Source of the DNA: Salticus scenicus
Lineage: Eukaryota > Arthropoda > Arachnida > Araneae > Salticidae
Reading direction: 5' to 3'
Length of the DNA stretch: 64,000 nt
Assembly (NCBI GenBank): GCA_963930645.1
Contig: OZ005649.1
Location: 380,513,887 to 380,577,886 of the forward strand
Part shown: piece by piece, positions 35,988-47,580 of the stretch
Position numbering within the stretch: the stretch's first letter is position 1
Layout: each line of letters starts with the position of its first letter
Made by a program: the position numbers and the translations under genes
The notes under the pieces: generated by a model
The model's database searches: none
Seen by the model: only the letters and a program-made list of their open reading frames with translations
What the model was told of the DNA's origin: nothing

Positions 35988-36975
35988 CCAGTACAAATCT
36001 TGCAGTAGATTTTTAACTATCTTCCCGACTAGCTAGATATTTGAAACTTTCAGGACAGCTGAGAACACGGTGACAATACATTTTTTAATACTTTTAGTAA
36101 ACTGTTTCAGGTCCCTAATGCCTTAGGCAGCGTTTATATGATTGAGCAGAAAATTTATTTAACTAAGTTCCCGACTAGCTAGACATTTGAAACTTTCAAA
36201 ATAGTTCAGAATACGGTAAAAGTGCATTTTTTTTAATACTTTTATCCAACTATTTCGAGTGCCTGCTGCTTCGGCAGCGTTACCAGTACAAAGCTTGCAA
36301 TTGATTTTTCACTAACTTCAGGATAGCTGAGAACACTGTGACAATACATTTTTTTTATACTTTTAGTCAACAGTTTCAGGTCCCTACTGCAATCGGCAGC
36401 GTTTATATGATTCAACAGAAAATTTATTTAACTACCTTCCCGACTAGCTAGACATTTGAAACTTTCAGAATAGTTCAGAACATGGTGAAAATGCATTTTT
36501 AAAATATTTTTAACCAACTGCTCAGGGTTCCTGCTGCCTCCGACAGAGTTACCCAGTACAAAGCTTGCAATCTATTTACTAACTTCCTAACTAGAAACAT
36601 TTGAAACATTCAAGATAGCTCAGAAAACGGTGACAATACATTTTTTTGATACTTTTACTAAACTGCGTCATGTCCCGACTGCCTTCGGCAGCGTTTACAT
36701 GATTCAACAGAAATTGTATTTAACTAACTTCCCGACTAGCTAGACATTTGAAACTTTCAGAATAGTTCACAACTCGGTGAAAATGTATTTTTTAAATATT
36801 TTTAACCAACTGCTTTGGAACCCTGCTGCCTTCCGCAGCGTTACCAGTACAAAGCTTGCAATCGATTTTTCATAGATCGATTTTTCATTTTTAGCTAGAG
36901 ATTTGAAACTTTCAGAATAGCTCCGAACACGGCAACAATACATTTTTTTAAATACTTTTAGTCAACTGTTTGGAT
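35988..36975 (+). repeat. Alternating A/B higher-order tandem array
   Basis: Seven monomers of about 146 bp alternate strictly B-A-B-A-B-A-B. The landmark CCGACTAGCTAGACATTTGA falls near 36025, 36171, 36440, 36732 and (diverged) 36585 and 36887. A-type monomers start TTTATATGATT.AACAGAAA and carry GTGAAAATGCATTT. B-type monomers start AGTACAAAGCTTGCAAT and carry GGTGACAATACATTTTTT. Each ends in a CTGCCTTCGGCAGCG-like hairpin. The A-to-A spacing is 292 bp (36440 to 36732); B2 lacks about 25 bp. Confidence 0.9.
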
Positions 36976-36979
36976 TCGG

Positions 36980-38380
36980 ACATGGATTCGGTAAGTTTAC
37001 GGAACTTTCCTTTTAAAGAGTGTCTGTATATGCTGTCATAACTTCTGCTTTATAGATTACTTTATCTTAATGCATTCATTTATTTGCTATTAGTAATTCA
37101 ATAGAAATTATTGTGATTGACTTTTAATATAAAATTTACATAATGATAACTTTCTTATAAATAAAAATATACACAAATACAGTTTTTCTAAACATGTATA
37201 ATTTTTTTTCATCAAACAAAAATTGAATATTATGAGAAAATACTGTTTAGATTTCTGTGAAAAACAATATATGAAAAATAATAATTTAGAAAAAACGTGA
37301 AAATAATCTATAACTCTCTCTAAAAGTATTTTCTGTACAATCCTTGTAATAAATTAAAGCAAATCTTAAGTAATGCGAAATAAAAATTATTTGTTTCTTG
37401 ATAGTAGACTGTTGCATTTTTATGTTATTTTTGATAGCTTTTAGTATCATAAATTATCCTCCCTGGATGTAGTAATCAAATAAACGTCAACAGTAGCAAC
37501 CCCTTTATTGCAAATAAAAGTCCATATATAATGGGTAATAAATAAAAAGCTTTCGTTATTTGAAAACAATTTTATTTAGGTAAAAATAAGATTATATGTA
37601 TTTAGATGGGTAAATAGGTTTCTTGATCAAAAATAAGTTTTTTTTTCTTCTCTAGCAATTTTCATAACAAAAGAAATTGCATATCGTTATGAGAAGCAAC
37701 ATATAATTGCGAGTTAAATATCAGCTTATTTTTCATTTTAATAAAAAAAAAACAAAAAACAAATTCGCAACATTGTGGATGCTATTGTTACGCATTTCGC
37801 TAAATATAGTACGAATGTACTGCAATACCATGGATTTACTACATTAGTAGCTTTAATATATACCGAAACATTTTCTGACTCTAAAAATTTTAAGAATTTC
37901 TTGTAATAATTCTATTATTATTGTTATTATTATTTTGAATTTATATATTTTTCGACCTCTGCTATTTCTTATGGGTTATTAATCAGCCATGGTTTAGCAG
38001 TGTAGTTTATATGTACTAGTTCATTAACTCATTCCAATTTAAATAGATATGTAATGAAATATATTATTATTTTTATAACATGTTTTTCGTATTATGAAAT
38101 TGAATTTATTTTATATGTCTGTACACTGTGTACCAAAAATAATGACCTCAACTATAAAAAGAAAATAAAAATGTGCTACCGTGCAATGTTGGGTCGGAAT
38201 TGAAAGGGCTAGCCTGAGGAAGACACTTTCTCTGGAGTGGAAGGAAAGTCGTCTTTCGTTAAACCCACTATTCATCTGCTTTCAGTCGCAGAGATGCAGT
38301 AATGTTCGAATGCACTGCACATGCGCGAAAGATAGAACATTTAAACTATATATAGAACTATATAAACTAGAACTAGAAAA
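36980..38380. other. AT-rich spacer; one GC-richer patch
   Basis: Mostly AT-rich DNA. At 38165-38340 the sequence is more balanced and has a 67-codon open frame without a recognised domain. It may be an unidentified repeat or exon remnant. Confidence 0.4.
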
Positions 38381-38825
38381 CTAGATATGTTGGGCAACTT
38401 ATGTCAAAATCTCATTTGAACAGAGTACAAATTAAGGAAATTGTCGGCAAAAGAACGAGCTATATTTTAGGTACTTTCCAGAGAAAAAATTTCATAAGAG
38501 GTTTTGTCTCTTGCTGCGTAATTAATTTGAAGATCCAACTATTTCAACCACGCTGAAAAAGATTTTTTTTTTTTTTAACCCCTTATGAGCGTGTAACTCA
38601 AACATATTTTGTGATATCATAAAAGGTTTTTTCACAAAATAGAACTTTTGTAAAGTGGTTGAAATAGTTGGATATTCAACTTAATTATGCGGCATGTGAA
38701 AAAACCCCTTGTGAAATTTCAACTCTAGAATGTACCTAAAATCTAGCTCGTTCTTTTGTCGACAATTTGCTTAATTTTCACTCTATTCAAATGAACTTTT
38801 GACAAAAGTTACCCCGTATATCTAG
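38381..38825. mobile_element. Foldback MITE with CTAGATAT ends, 445 bp
   Basis: The left end CTAGATATGTTGGGCAACTT is matched by AAGTTACCCCGTATATCTAG at the right end. Arms of about 190 bp continue inward with CTCATTTGAA, AAAAGAACGAGCTA, TTTTAGGTAC and GATCCAACTATTTCAACCAC against their complements. The centre is poly(T)-rich. No coding sequence. Confidence 0.85.
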
Positions 38826-38829
38826 CTTT

Positions 38830-40050
38830 CAACCTTTGCAATAAACATTTTTCTATATTTTTCTTTTTTGGGAATAATTTTCATTTAAAACTATGTATAT
38901 TATAAATATAAAACATGATTTTTTTTTTTTTTTTTGAGTTGTAAAATAATTTTTTATAACTCCATTATTTAACATTAGTCGTCATACAAATTCATCCACA
39001 AATTGCACTGCGTCTATATTAACATATCGTAAAGTTACAGATTATTTCCTTCACTTAATCATACAGGCTAATCGCAAACATTATTGATTTTTCTCAATTT
39101 GTTAATGGCCCCCTAACTGTTGTTATAACCTAATATTTATTGTAAAACATGAAAAAGACCAAGTCTTTTACATACCCAGTGTTTGAAAACATTTCATTGA
39201 GAGATAAGTTTTTAAATAAAAAAAATTGTGCAACAGAAATTGAATGTTGCTAAATAAATATATTTTTCCAGACTGTTTACACTCTTTCTTCCTTTTCCTT
39301 TCTTTCTTTGCTTTTATGTTCTCGGAAAAAAAATATTTTATTCTAAGTTGTTAAATATCTACTAATAGCACGTTTTAATATCTGAAAAATCAATTTTGTA
39401 AGTATAAAATAATTTTTTTTTTTTTTTTTTACATCCAAATAGTACATAAACGTTCAATTAAGCTATAAAACACTGGTTATACTTAGACTCTAAAATTAAA
39501 AAAGTGCACACACACATACAAAGAAAAAAAAAAAAAAAAAAAAAAAAAAAGAAGAGGAAGAAGAAGAAGAAGAAGAAAAAGGAAAAGTAAATATGCTTTT
39601 GAAGTTTTTACAACTGGCACATTTTCGTAAATTAGCAATCGTTACCTGGCAAAGTTTCTTCATTTCATTTTCAAAACAAAAATTGTCAAAATAATTCCTT
39701 TATAATCACTGTTAAAAATGTAATTTTCAAAACAACCTTTTTATTTTCAATTGTACAGAAATGCATCTTATTTTACATGTAGAGAGTTACTGCAATAGAA
39801 ATACTTGAAAAAGTGTGAAAAATTGTCTTTTCCTGAATAAGATTAAAAAGGTAATTAGAAAATATGAGTTATAGAAAAAAATAAAACGTTTCAAGATGCA
39901 GGAAAGAAATACCTTTTCAAATACTCCTCTAGTTAACTTAACCTATTAATAAATATGTACTTTTAACTTAAACTGCTCATACATACAATAATTATTATGT
40001 GCGTTATTTAAAAGAATTTGTATTTTTATTAAAGCATAATATTAAAATTA
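38830..40050. other. AT-rich spacer with simple repeats
   Basis: Poly(T) near 38919-38935 and 39413-39430, and poly(A) followed by (GAA)n at about 39522-39578. No gene was recognised. Confidence 0.5.
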
Positions 40051-40055
40051 AATAA

Positions 40056-40482
40056 TCTAGTGTATCACCCACACGACTTTCTCTTACCCTGAAATTTAAT
40101 ACTATAAATACAGGTTGCAGATAAAAAGGTAAGATAACGAGTACTGTAATGTAAACCTGCGTTAAACAATTCATATTAGGCTTCTGAAGAGTTTTATATG
40201 ATAATTAGTTCTGTGTGAGGGGGGGGGGCTACCGCCCCCCTCAACCCCCCGTTACATTAATGCACCTACATTTATATAGAATTTAATTCGGTTATTAAAA
40301 AATAATTGTGTTTTTAAAAAATAATTTATTAATATTATTATTTTAAAAAATTATCTTTTATGATAATGCAGACGATTTCCATATTAGAGAAGTAGTATAA
40401 CACCAAATATCCAAAAAAAGCCCATTTTATTCTCAATATTAAAAAAAAAAAAAAAAGATTTTTTTCCAAGTTTTTTTTTCGT

Positions 40483-40525
<43 letters not shown>

Positions 40526-41125
40526 GATAACTTTGTTTTAAATTATCGCATAACGATGGTTCAACCGTTCGTTTTAAAGGAATTGGCGAGCTCTTTTGAA
40601 AGATACCCATCATGAAAATTTACTCCCCTCGAGGGGTGAGGCGAGGCTCCTACATACACAAAAAATTTTTCCCAGTTAACTATCTCTATTACAAAAAATA
40701 TATATTCGTTTCATTTGGTTTAGTGCAGTCTATAGGCGTTAAACTCTACTTACCTGCAGTTTCCCCCATAGACGTAATGTATTAGAATTCTCTTGATTGT
40801 CCCTGTACACGAACCATTTGTTTGATCTTAACGAAAAGCTTACTGTAGCATCCCTATATGATATACACATTTAGAATACCAAGTTTGAACTTTCTGCCAT
40901 AATTTGTTTTTGAGATATGCTGATAACAGACAGACACACAGACACACAGACAGAAACACAGACAGACACACAGATATACACAGACATACACACAGACCAT
41001 TTGTTAAAAACATGATTTTCGTATTCATGGGACCTCAAAACGTGTAAATATAACAAAATCTTGCGTTCGAAAATTTGATCCAAAAACAATACTTTCTCTA
41101 CCTTATGGGTAAGAGAAAGTAAAAA
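40056..41125 (-). mobile_element. Family D element, minus-strand copy
   Basis: On the minus strand it begins at about 41125 with TTTCTCTTACCCATAAGG, then GAAAGTATTG and TATTTACACGTTTTGAGGTC. A long (CTGT)n microsatellite (complement of 40926-40985) and ATCAGCATATCTCAAAAACA follow. Then come the shared GTGTACAGGGACA unit, the GC-palindrome module (40440-40685) and a C-rich stretch (40215-40250). The tail CAGGGTAAGAGAAAGTCGTG ends in a hairpin next to CTAGA. It is paired in inverted orientation with the copy at 42.24-43.49 kb. No protein is encoded. Confidence 0.75.
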
Positions 41126-42184
41126 TACATCAACTGGTGTGTCTATTAATTAAATAGTGCATTAGTTTTATTTATATTATTTAACGACTACTAATTGTAG
41201 ATATTTCTTTCTTTCTTTCTTTTTTTTTTTTTTTTTTTGTATTAATAATATCTGTGCTACTTTTCCTAAGTTTACAGATTTTCCTAATTTCAGAAATCGT
41301 ATTTTTAGTACTATAAAATGGATATTTATAATTTTTAGACCCTAAATAAATCTATTCAATTAAACGTGGTTTTAATAATCAAGTCTCTAGTCGAGTTTTT
41401 TCGAAATATTTATGCTTTCTATCGCTTTACAACTGATTTAATAACATAAACATGAGAAAAATATCTTTTTTTCACCCTCGCTCTCTCTCTATATATATAT
41501 AAGCGACAATTATTTTAAATATATTTGTATTTATTTACTGATAAACGTAACAAATTTTGCAAATAAAATGCAGTTCTTGTACAAAACTTCTTTCGCAAAA
41601 TAACATCAACTCTTCCTCGAAGAATCCTCAAAGGAAAACTCTTTGAATGTTATAGCTGTTTCAACTAATTACTAAAGATCTCCAGCCGGTTTTTTTTTCT
41701 TCATTTTCGAAGTATAGTCAAAAGAATTCATTATACTCTCTATTTAGAAAGCATTCTTCAAAACACTCTTTTGACAATATTCATGTCCGAAATTTTAGAA
41801 ATATTTCAACTGTCTTGGAGATAGTTATTCCAATGGAAATGTTTAAGATGATATTTTATTTTATGATATTTTATTTTACGATAATGCTTAGAAGAAAAAA
41901 AAAAAAAAAAAAAAAAACGAGGAATACAAAAAAATAAAAAAATAAAAATGTGCAATGCATAAAAAAAAGCGCTATTTCAACGAATCTTTTAATATTTCAC
42001 AATTCACGCTTAATTTGTTTATTTATAATAAATAGTATTTCAAGTATTTTCCAGAATATACGTATTTCAATTGCTTAAAAAAATAACAAGGAGAGAATTT
42101 TATCAAAATAAATGATACAAAATCTTAACAATAAATATTATGACTCGGTAAAAAGAAACAAAACGGTAAAGAAGTGAAAATTTA

Positions 42185-42234
<50 letters not shown>
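41126..42234. other. Spacer between inverted family D copies
   Basis: About 1.1 kb of AT-rich sequence with poly(T) (41220-41238), (CT)n(TA)n near 41480-41502, poly(A) (41889-41916) and a long (TA)n (42185-42233) directly before the second copy. No gene was recognised. Confidence 0.55.
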
Positions 42235-42235
<1 letters not shown>

Positions 42236-42236
42236 C

Positions 42237-43487
42237 TTTTACTTTCTCTTACCCATAAGGTAGAGTAAGTATTGTTTTTAGGTCAAATTTTCGAAAGTGA
42301 GTTTTTGTTATATTTACACATTTTGAGGTTCCCTGAATTCAAAAAACATGTTTTTAGCGGTTGGTCTGAGCATATGTGTGTGTCTGTGTGTCTGCCTTTG
42401 TGTACGTGTGTGTCTGTTATCAGCATATCTCAAAAACAAATAATAGCAGAAAGTCCAAACTCGGTATTCTAAATGTGTGTCATATAGGGATGCTACACTA
42501 TGTTTTTCGTTGAGATGAAGCAAATAGTTCGTGTACAAGAGACACCCAAGGGAATTCATATACATTACGTCTATGGGGAAAATTGGAGGTAAGTATAGTT
42601 TAACGTCTATAGACTGCACTAAACCAAATGAAATTAATATATATTTTTTATATGCGTAAAAATATTCTCATGCAGAATATGGTAGGGATATCATTCACTA
42701 TTCGTTTACAGGGCTACACAAAAAAACTAGATTAGAGTGCGACAATAGTTGAAAATTGGTGGAAGCGTATTTCACGTTGTGCCGTGTATTATTACTATAG
42801 GACTATGTTTAGGGGCACCATGTGATTTGTACAAAATCTTCAAAAGATATACTGGGATGCAAATATTTAAGCGTTAACTTTCTTTTTTTTTTTTTTAGTG
42901 GAAGTGCTTTACTATAATATTTTCTATGTCCAGGAAAGCTGCTATGAAATTGAAATGAATTCCTCATAGACATATGGTAAATAATATATGTTTTAAAGTT
43001 AAATATATCGCTTCCTTTTTGTATATTTACACGTTTTGAGGCTTCCTGATTACCAAAGTCAAGTTTTTTAACGTTTGATCTTTGCTGTGTGTCTTAGAGT
43101 AACTTAAAAACGAATAATTTCAGAAGATCCAAAAGTAGTATTTTCAAATAATATAAGCTTGATGCTGGAAAAGTTTGATCAAGACTAATAATTTCCAAGG
43201 AATGTTGCATGCAAAAGTTGTCTGATTAATTTTAAGTGAACTTTTAATTTTACTAACAGATTTAAATTCTATATAAATGTCGGTGCATTAATGAAACGGG
43301 GTGTTGAGGGGGCGGCAGGCCCCTCACACAGAATTAATTATCATATACAACTCTTCCGACGCCTGATTTGAATTGTTTTAACATATGTTTACATAACACA
43401 ACTCATTATCTTACCCGCTAATCTCCGACCTGTATTTATAGTATTAAATTTCAGGGTAAGAGAAAGTCGTGTGAGTGACACACTAGA
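42237..43487 (+). mobile_element. Family D element, plus-strand copy
   Basis: The head CTTTCTCTTACCCATAAGG is followed by GTAAGTATTG and TATTTACACATTTTGAGG, a TGTGTCTG microsatellite (42376-42415), ATCAGCATATCTCAAAAAC and GTGTACAAGAGACACCC. A second, diverged head copy starts near 43020 (TATTTACACGTTTTGAGGC). The end is a GGGGGCGGCAGGCCCCTC hairpin (43285-43325) and TTTCAGGGTAAGAGAAAG, then the hairpin GTGTG-AGTGA-CACAC running into CTAG (43483-43486). No coding sequence. Confidence 0.75.
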
Positions 43488-43489
43488 TT

Positions 43490-44305
43490 ATTGCTGATAT
43501 TAATGGACATGCTGCCCTTGTATCAGCTTTTTTTTCCTTTTCGTTTTTTAATATTCTTGCTTATTTAATTTTATTTTTCGATTTTAAAGAATTGTTCCAT
43601 CTTTTTGTAATTTGCAGTTTATCCTTACATTTTTTTTTCCAACGTCATTGTGTTGAAGATATTTTACGATGAGACATTTTATTAGAAGAAAGACAATCAT
43701 GAACAGAAATATCTAACTAGTTATAAAATTTGGTAACTGTATAGGCATTTTTTTTCTTATGTGTTTGTATAGATTGGAAAGACCTTTTGTCTGTCTAGGA
43801 AAAAGTCATCAAGTAACCCAATTAATATATAAGATCAATATCTAAGAGTAAACGTCAAGAACTAAAATACCTATAATCATTTGAAATATATATATATGTC
43901 ACACATTAGATACCAATCACTTCAAAAGCTTCTATATATTCAGCTTTATACAAAGCTCTGGTTCTCGTGTTTCAGAAGAAATCTGATACAGGAAGTCGCG
44001 AGACCACGAAATCTATGTACACTCCCTTTAATTTGTGTTACATTAAGCCCAATTCACAGCTAACTTTCCTTGTCCTAGAAATAACAGGTTATCACCCCAT
44101 TGACTATATTATTAATTCAGCAAAGAACCTCTGTCAGATTTATAATATCAGTTAAATAACCTTATGAGAGAATTGATACAATTTCCTATTCATTCAACAC
44201 TTTACAAAGGAGGAGCAATTGTTGTCGTAAATTCTTCATCAAAATGCAGTGATTTTGTAAGAGAGAAATAACAGTGCTTACTAAATCTTTTTTTTTTTTT
44301 TTTTT
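43490..44305. other. AT-rich spacer, nothing recognised
   Basis: Two overlapping open frames of 60 and 62 codons at 43.88-44.16 kb show no recognised domain. A poly(T) tract of about 24 bases (44287-44310) immediately precedes the SINE fragment. Confidence 0.45.
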
Positions 44306-44310
44306 TTTTT

Positions 44311-44400
44311 GGCCGAGGTGTTCTGCTGTCGAATCTAGTAGACGGGAACACAATTGACGTCTAAGACCCTCATGTAGTCAATTGGCCACAAACCTAACAC
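44311..44400 (+). repeat. Decayed SINE2 fragment
   Basis: GGCCGAGGTGTTCTGC and CTAGTAGACGGGAAC align with the tRNA-like head of SINE2 at 15.7-15.9 kb. After a deletion that removes the B box, AGACCCTCATG and AGTCAAT.GGCC match the 3' body. It is internally deleted and likely inactive. Confidence 0.55.
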
Positions 44401-44404
44401 CTAC

Positions 44405-45116
44405 AACGTTCTTAATAATAAATTTTTCACAGACTTCAGAAGAAACGATACGTGTTTTGTTCATATCACCTTTACACTTTATTTGAAAACATAACCACAA
44501 AATTGAAACATTTTCATTTCTTATTCCATTTACATAATTTATTCCTTTTTACATAATTTAACATTTAATTAAAACACTCGTATTTGAATACAATAAATAA
44601 ATAAATAAATATAATTAAAATAAAATTCGTGATTAACTCTCACAAAAATATTAGGACGTAAGCATTGCTTTGATTAAAGAGAAAATTATACTTTTACGTT
44701 AGAATTTAGTGTGTTTTTGTAGTATTATTTATCTAAAGAAACTACGCTTCATAGTTTTAAAAAAATATTTTATGTATTTACACGTTGAAAAATTGTGTTA
44801 AAATATACATGGCGATTTATGAATTATGTATTTTCACAATTTATAAAAGTCTCTATCATTCTACTATAATTTCTTATACAATTAGGTTCATTTTGTTTAA
44901 ATTGTCAAAGTATTGGTCAGAAAGAATAATAGCAAAGTGTATATACAGTTAATAAAATATAATTATGAACCGGTAATCTTTTAAAATCCATATCGCTAAT
45001 CTTCACAGAAATTCAAGGAAAAAAGGTTGATCTGTAATTAATTGAATGTTTGGTTTATAAATATAAATACTATATTATATGTGTTTTCTTAAATTTGCAT
45101 TATTGTAATAGAAATA

Positions 45117-45150
<34 letters not shown>

Positions 45151-45345
45151 CGAACTGGATAACACATTTTTTTCTAGATAGGCATTACATCAGCAGTGAA
45201 AATTTAGTGGTGTAAGCAGAAAACCTACTTTATAATTATGTGTCAAAAAATATAAAGTAGTTGAAAAAAAAAATAAACAAGAAATCTTATTTTAGTTTAC
45301 ATATTTTTTTCTGTATATGTCAAACGGTTACGAGTGACAACAGCG
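44405..45345. other. AT-rich spacer, nothing recognised
   Basis: A/T-rich sequence with a 28-base poly(T) at about 45120-45147. No gene or repeat family was seen. Confidence 0.5.
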
Positions 45346-45347
45346 CA

Positions 45348-45624
45348 CACTGAGAAAAAATATATATACCGCCTCAATCTAGAACGATCAAGTAGTCCCT
45401 AATCCTTAAACTAGAAATATAGATTTCTGAGTAATGTGTATGCAATAAGCAAATAAATTTACTAGGTGAAATGAGCGAGAATTCCTGGTCTAGATTTTTT
45501 TTTATGGTGAAACGATAAATTAAGTTATAAATCCTTTGTATCGCAAAACATCATTTTTGTTTGATTTGCTAGAATTCATTCATAAACTAGAATTATAGTT
45601 AGCTGACGAAACAAATAAATAATC
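45348..45624 (+). mobile_element. CACTGAG MITE, 3'-truncated copy
   Basis: It begins CACTGAGAAAAAATATAT and ACCGCCTCAATCTAGAACGA, and runs parallel to the complete copies at 46.2 and 57.0 kb through CTAGAAATATAGATTTCTGAG and GCGAGAATTCCTGGTCTAG. It stops near AGCTGACGAAAC, so the right half and right terminus are missing. Confidence 0.8.
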
Positions 45625-46206
45625 TTTTATTTTCGTGAAAATAAATCGTCATTGTTGTTCAGATGCATTATGAGATATTAGTAGGAATATGTCAAAGTGA
45701 ATGTCAATCCGGGTTATGATGAATTATCTCGGTATAGTATATACTGTGTATCCAAGTTACGTGTGTCGCTAAAGATGCATTTAGAAAATTGTATCATCTT
45801 TTACGACCTTAATTTTTTTTCTGGCTGTGTAAAATGTTAGGTAAAGTGAAAATATTTCAAATTTAAACTATAACAATATTTTATTAACCTCAACTGAAAG
45901 CTAAAATTATGTTGTCGTTTCGCAACATAAACTTAAAAATCTTTGAAGTACCATGTCTAACCGTTAGTTTAGCTTTTAAATGAAATGTTAAACTGGAAGT
46001 AGGCTGTTGCCACTCCCCGCGAAACTCCGAATGTGGCGAATGTGAGCCATTGCCAGGCATCATTGGTGATCACAGGGATACAATATTTTGAATATTTTCT
46101 ACCTAGATATTAAGTTATAAATATGCCTTTCATTTAGATTCACTTCTCCACTGTTAAAAACAAAATATAATTTTGTTTTTCTTTTGAATTAAATTCTTCC
46201 AGACTA

Positions 46207-46662
46207 CACTGAGAAAAAATAATATACCGCCTTCATCTAGAATGAATAAATGGTCATTTTCTAAATCCTTAAACTAGAAAGAGCTATGCGCATGAGGCAC
46301 GCCAATAAACTGAATAGATGAAATGGTCGAGAATTCCTAATCTACACATTTCTAGTTAGTGAAACAATATTCTGAATCTTGTATTACGATAAATTCTTGC
46401 TTGATTTTCTAGAAATGGGTCATAATCCAAGATTATAGCTGCTGAAACCCGCCTCTTGTATTCACATTTATTTGGAAATATTTTCAGATTGGTTTATCCT
46501 CGATCGGCAAACGCTCAAAAATTCTAATAGAGGTCTCTTGAATTCGCTTTTGAAGGAGACTAGAAAAACTTTTATAAGAAATTTTTGAGGATGACATGGA
46601 ACTATTTTTTCTAGAGCCAGAATTTGGATTCTAGATGTCAGTTATAGAATTTTTTCTCAGTG
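46207..46662 (+). mobile_element. CACTGAG MITE, complete copy, 456 bp
   Basis: The ends are CACTGAGAAAAAAT and ATTTTTTCTCAGTG, flanked by TA at 46205-46206 and 46663-46664. The interior contains CTTCATCTAGAATGA near the left and GGATGACATGGAACTATTT near the right, as in the copy at 57.0 kb. It is a non-coding TA-inserting (Tc1/mariner-like) MITE. The next two bases run directly into an inverted partial copy. Confidence 0.85.
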
Positions 46663-46664
46663 TA

Positions 46665-46767
46665 TTGACGTGCTTTATACTCGTAGCTCAGAAATCTGTA
46701 TTTCTAGTGGATTTAGAAAAGGACCACCTATTCGTTCTAGATGAAAGCGATATTTTTTTTTTCAGTG
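46665..46767 (-). mobile_element. CACTGAG MITE, inverted partial copy
   Basis: Read on the minus strand it begins CACTGAAAAAAAAAATAT, then CTTTCATCTAGAACGAAT and CAGATTTCTGAGCTACG. This is the left 100 bp of the family. It breaks off exactly where the forward copy begins, so the two stand head-away with only TA between them. Confidence 0.75.
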
Positions 46768-46769
46768 TA

Positions 46770-47167
46770 CTAACAATCTTTTTTTTTTTTTTTAAGAAAA
46801 TGAAACGTGCAAATTGAGTAGTAAGTAAAAACAATAAAAACAAACACTATAAATTTCTAGGACAGGGAGAATTTGTCGAAATAATTAAACCTCATCATAA
46901 TTATTGATCATGTCAATTTTTGTTTTCGACCTAAGAAAACTGTGTGTTTACAAATTATGGTGTTTGTTTAAAACTTTTTTTACGTTTTTTATTTATCATG
47001 GTTCAATTATATTAGTGCCTTATCTGTTACAGGGACATACTCCCCGTCCATTTTTCAGCACGCTTTCAGGGATGGAAAATTTTGTCATTTTCTGCCACGA
47101 TTAGTTTCATACAAAAATCTTTATAATATTTTTTAGTAATGTATCGTGATTGTAAAGGATAGAGATT

Positions 47168-47203
<36 letters not shown>

Positions 47204-47285
47204 AGTAATAAAGGCAAAATTTTTCATCCTGAAACATGGCAGAGTACGACCCTGTCATTAAATTCAGGTGTTTTACGAACACATA
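46770..47285. other. Spacer with (TA)n
   Basis: AT-rich sequence with poly(T) near 46780-46793 and (TA)n at 47173-47201. A TTACAGGGACATAC at about 47028 recalls the unit motif of families B and C, but too little else matches to assign it. Confidence 0.4.
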
Positions 47286-47287
47286 TG

Positions 47288-47420
47288 TCCCTTCCGTGGA
47301 GGATCAAAATTGTGATGGCATGTCTCCGGATCACCTCTAGGGGTGTGTCCCAGACCGTCGCCAATTGCCCATCTGCGCAGCACTAGTGCGACGTTAAACC
47401 TAACCATCCATCCATCCATC
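47288..47420 (+). repeat. SINE1, 5'-truncated copy with CATC tail
   Basis: From CCTTCCGTGGAGGATCAAAA it follows SINE1 through GGCATGTCTCCGGATCACC and CCCAGACCGTCGCCAATTGC to GCGCAGCACTAGTGCGACG, then ends in (CCAT)n at 47403-47420. The tRNA-like head is missing, as expected from incomplete reverse transcription. Confidence 0.9.
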
Positions 47421-47580
47421 CGAACACATATGTTTCTGAAAAACAAAAATAAATTAGTTTAAAATTTACAATAAATATTTTATCCATTTCTTTAATATAA
47501 ATATTTGAATACGCAATGTGCAATAGTGTTTTGAAAACCTTTTTTTTTTTTTCCTCACGATCTAAAGACTGCTCGGTAAA

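Noticed and set aside
24188..36975. Tandem arrays considered as CRISPR arrays
   Set aside because: Repeats are long (about 146 and 272 bp), units abut without spacers of uniform length, and the rest of the window is eukaryotic.
40840..42619. Cysteine/valine/serine-rich frames of 62-101 codons
   Set aside because: They are translated TCTG/TGTG microsatellite plus family D head; the same peptides recur at every D copy with stops and frame changes.
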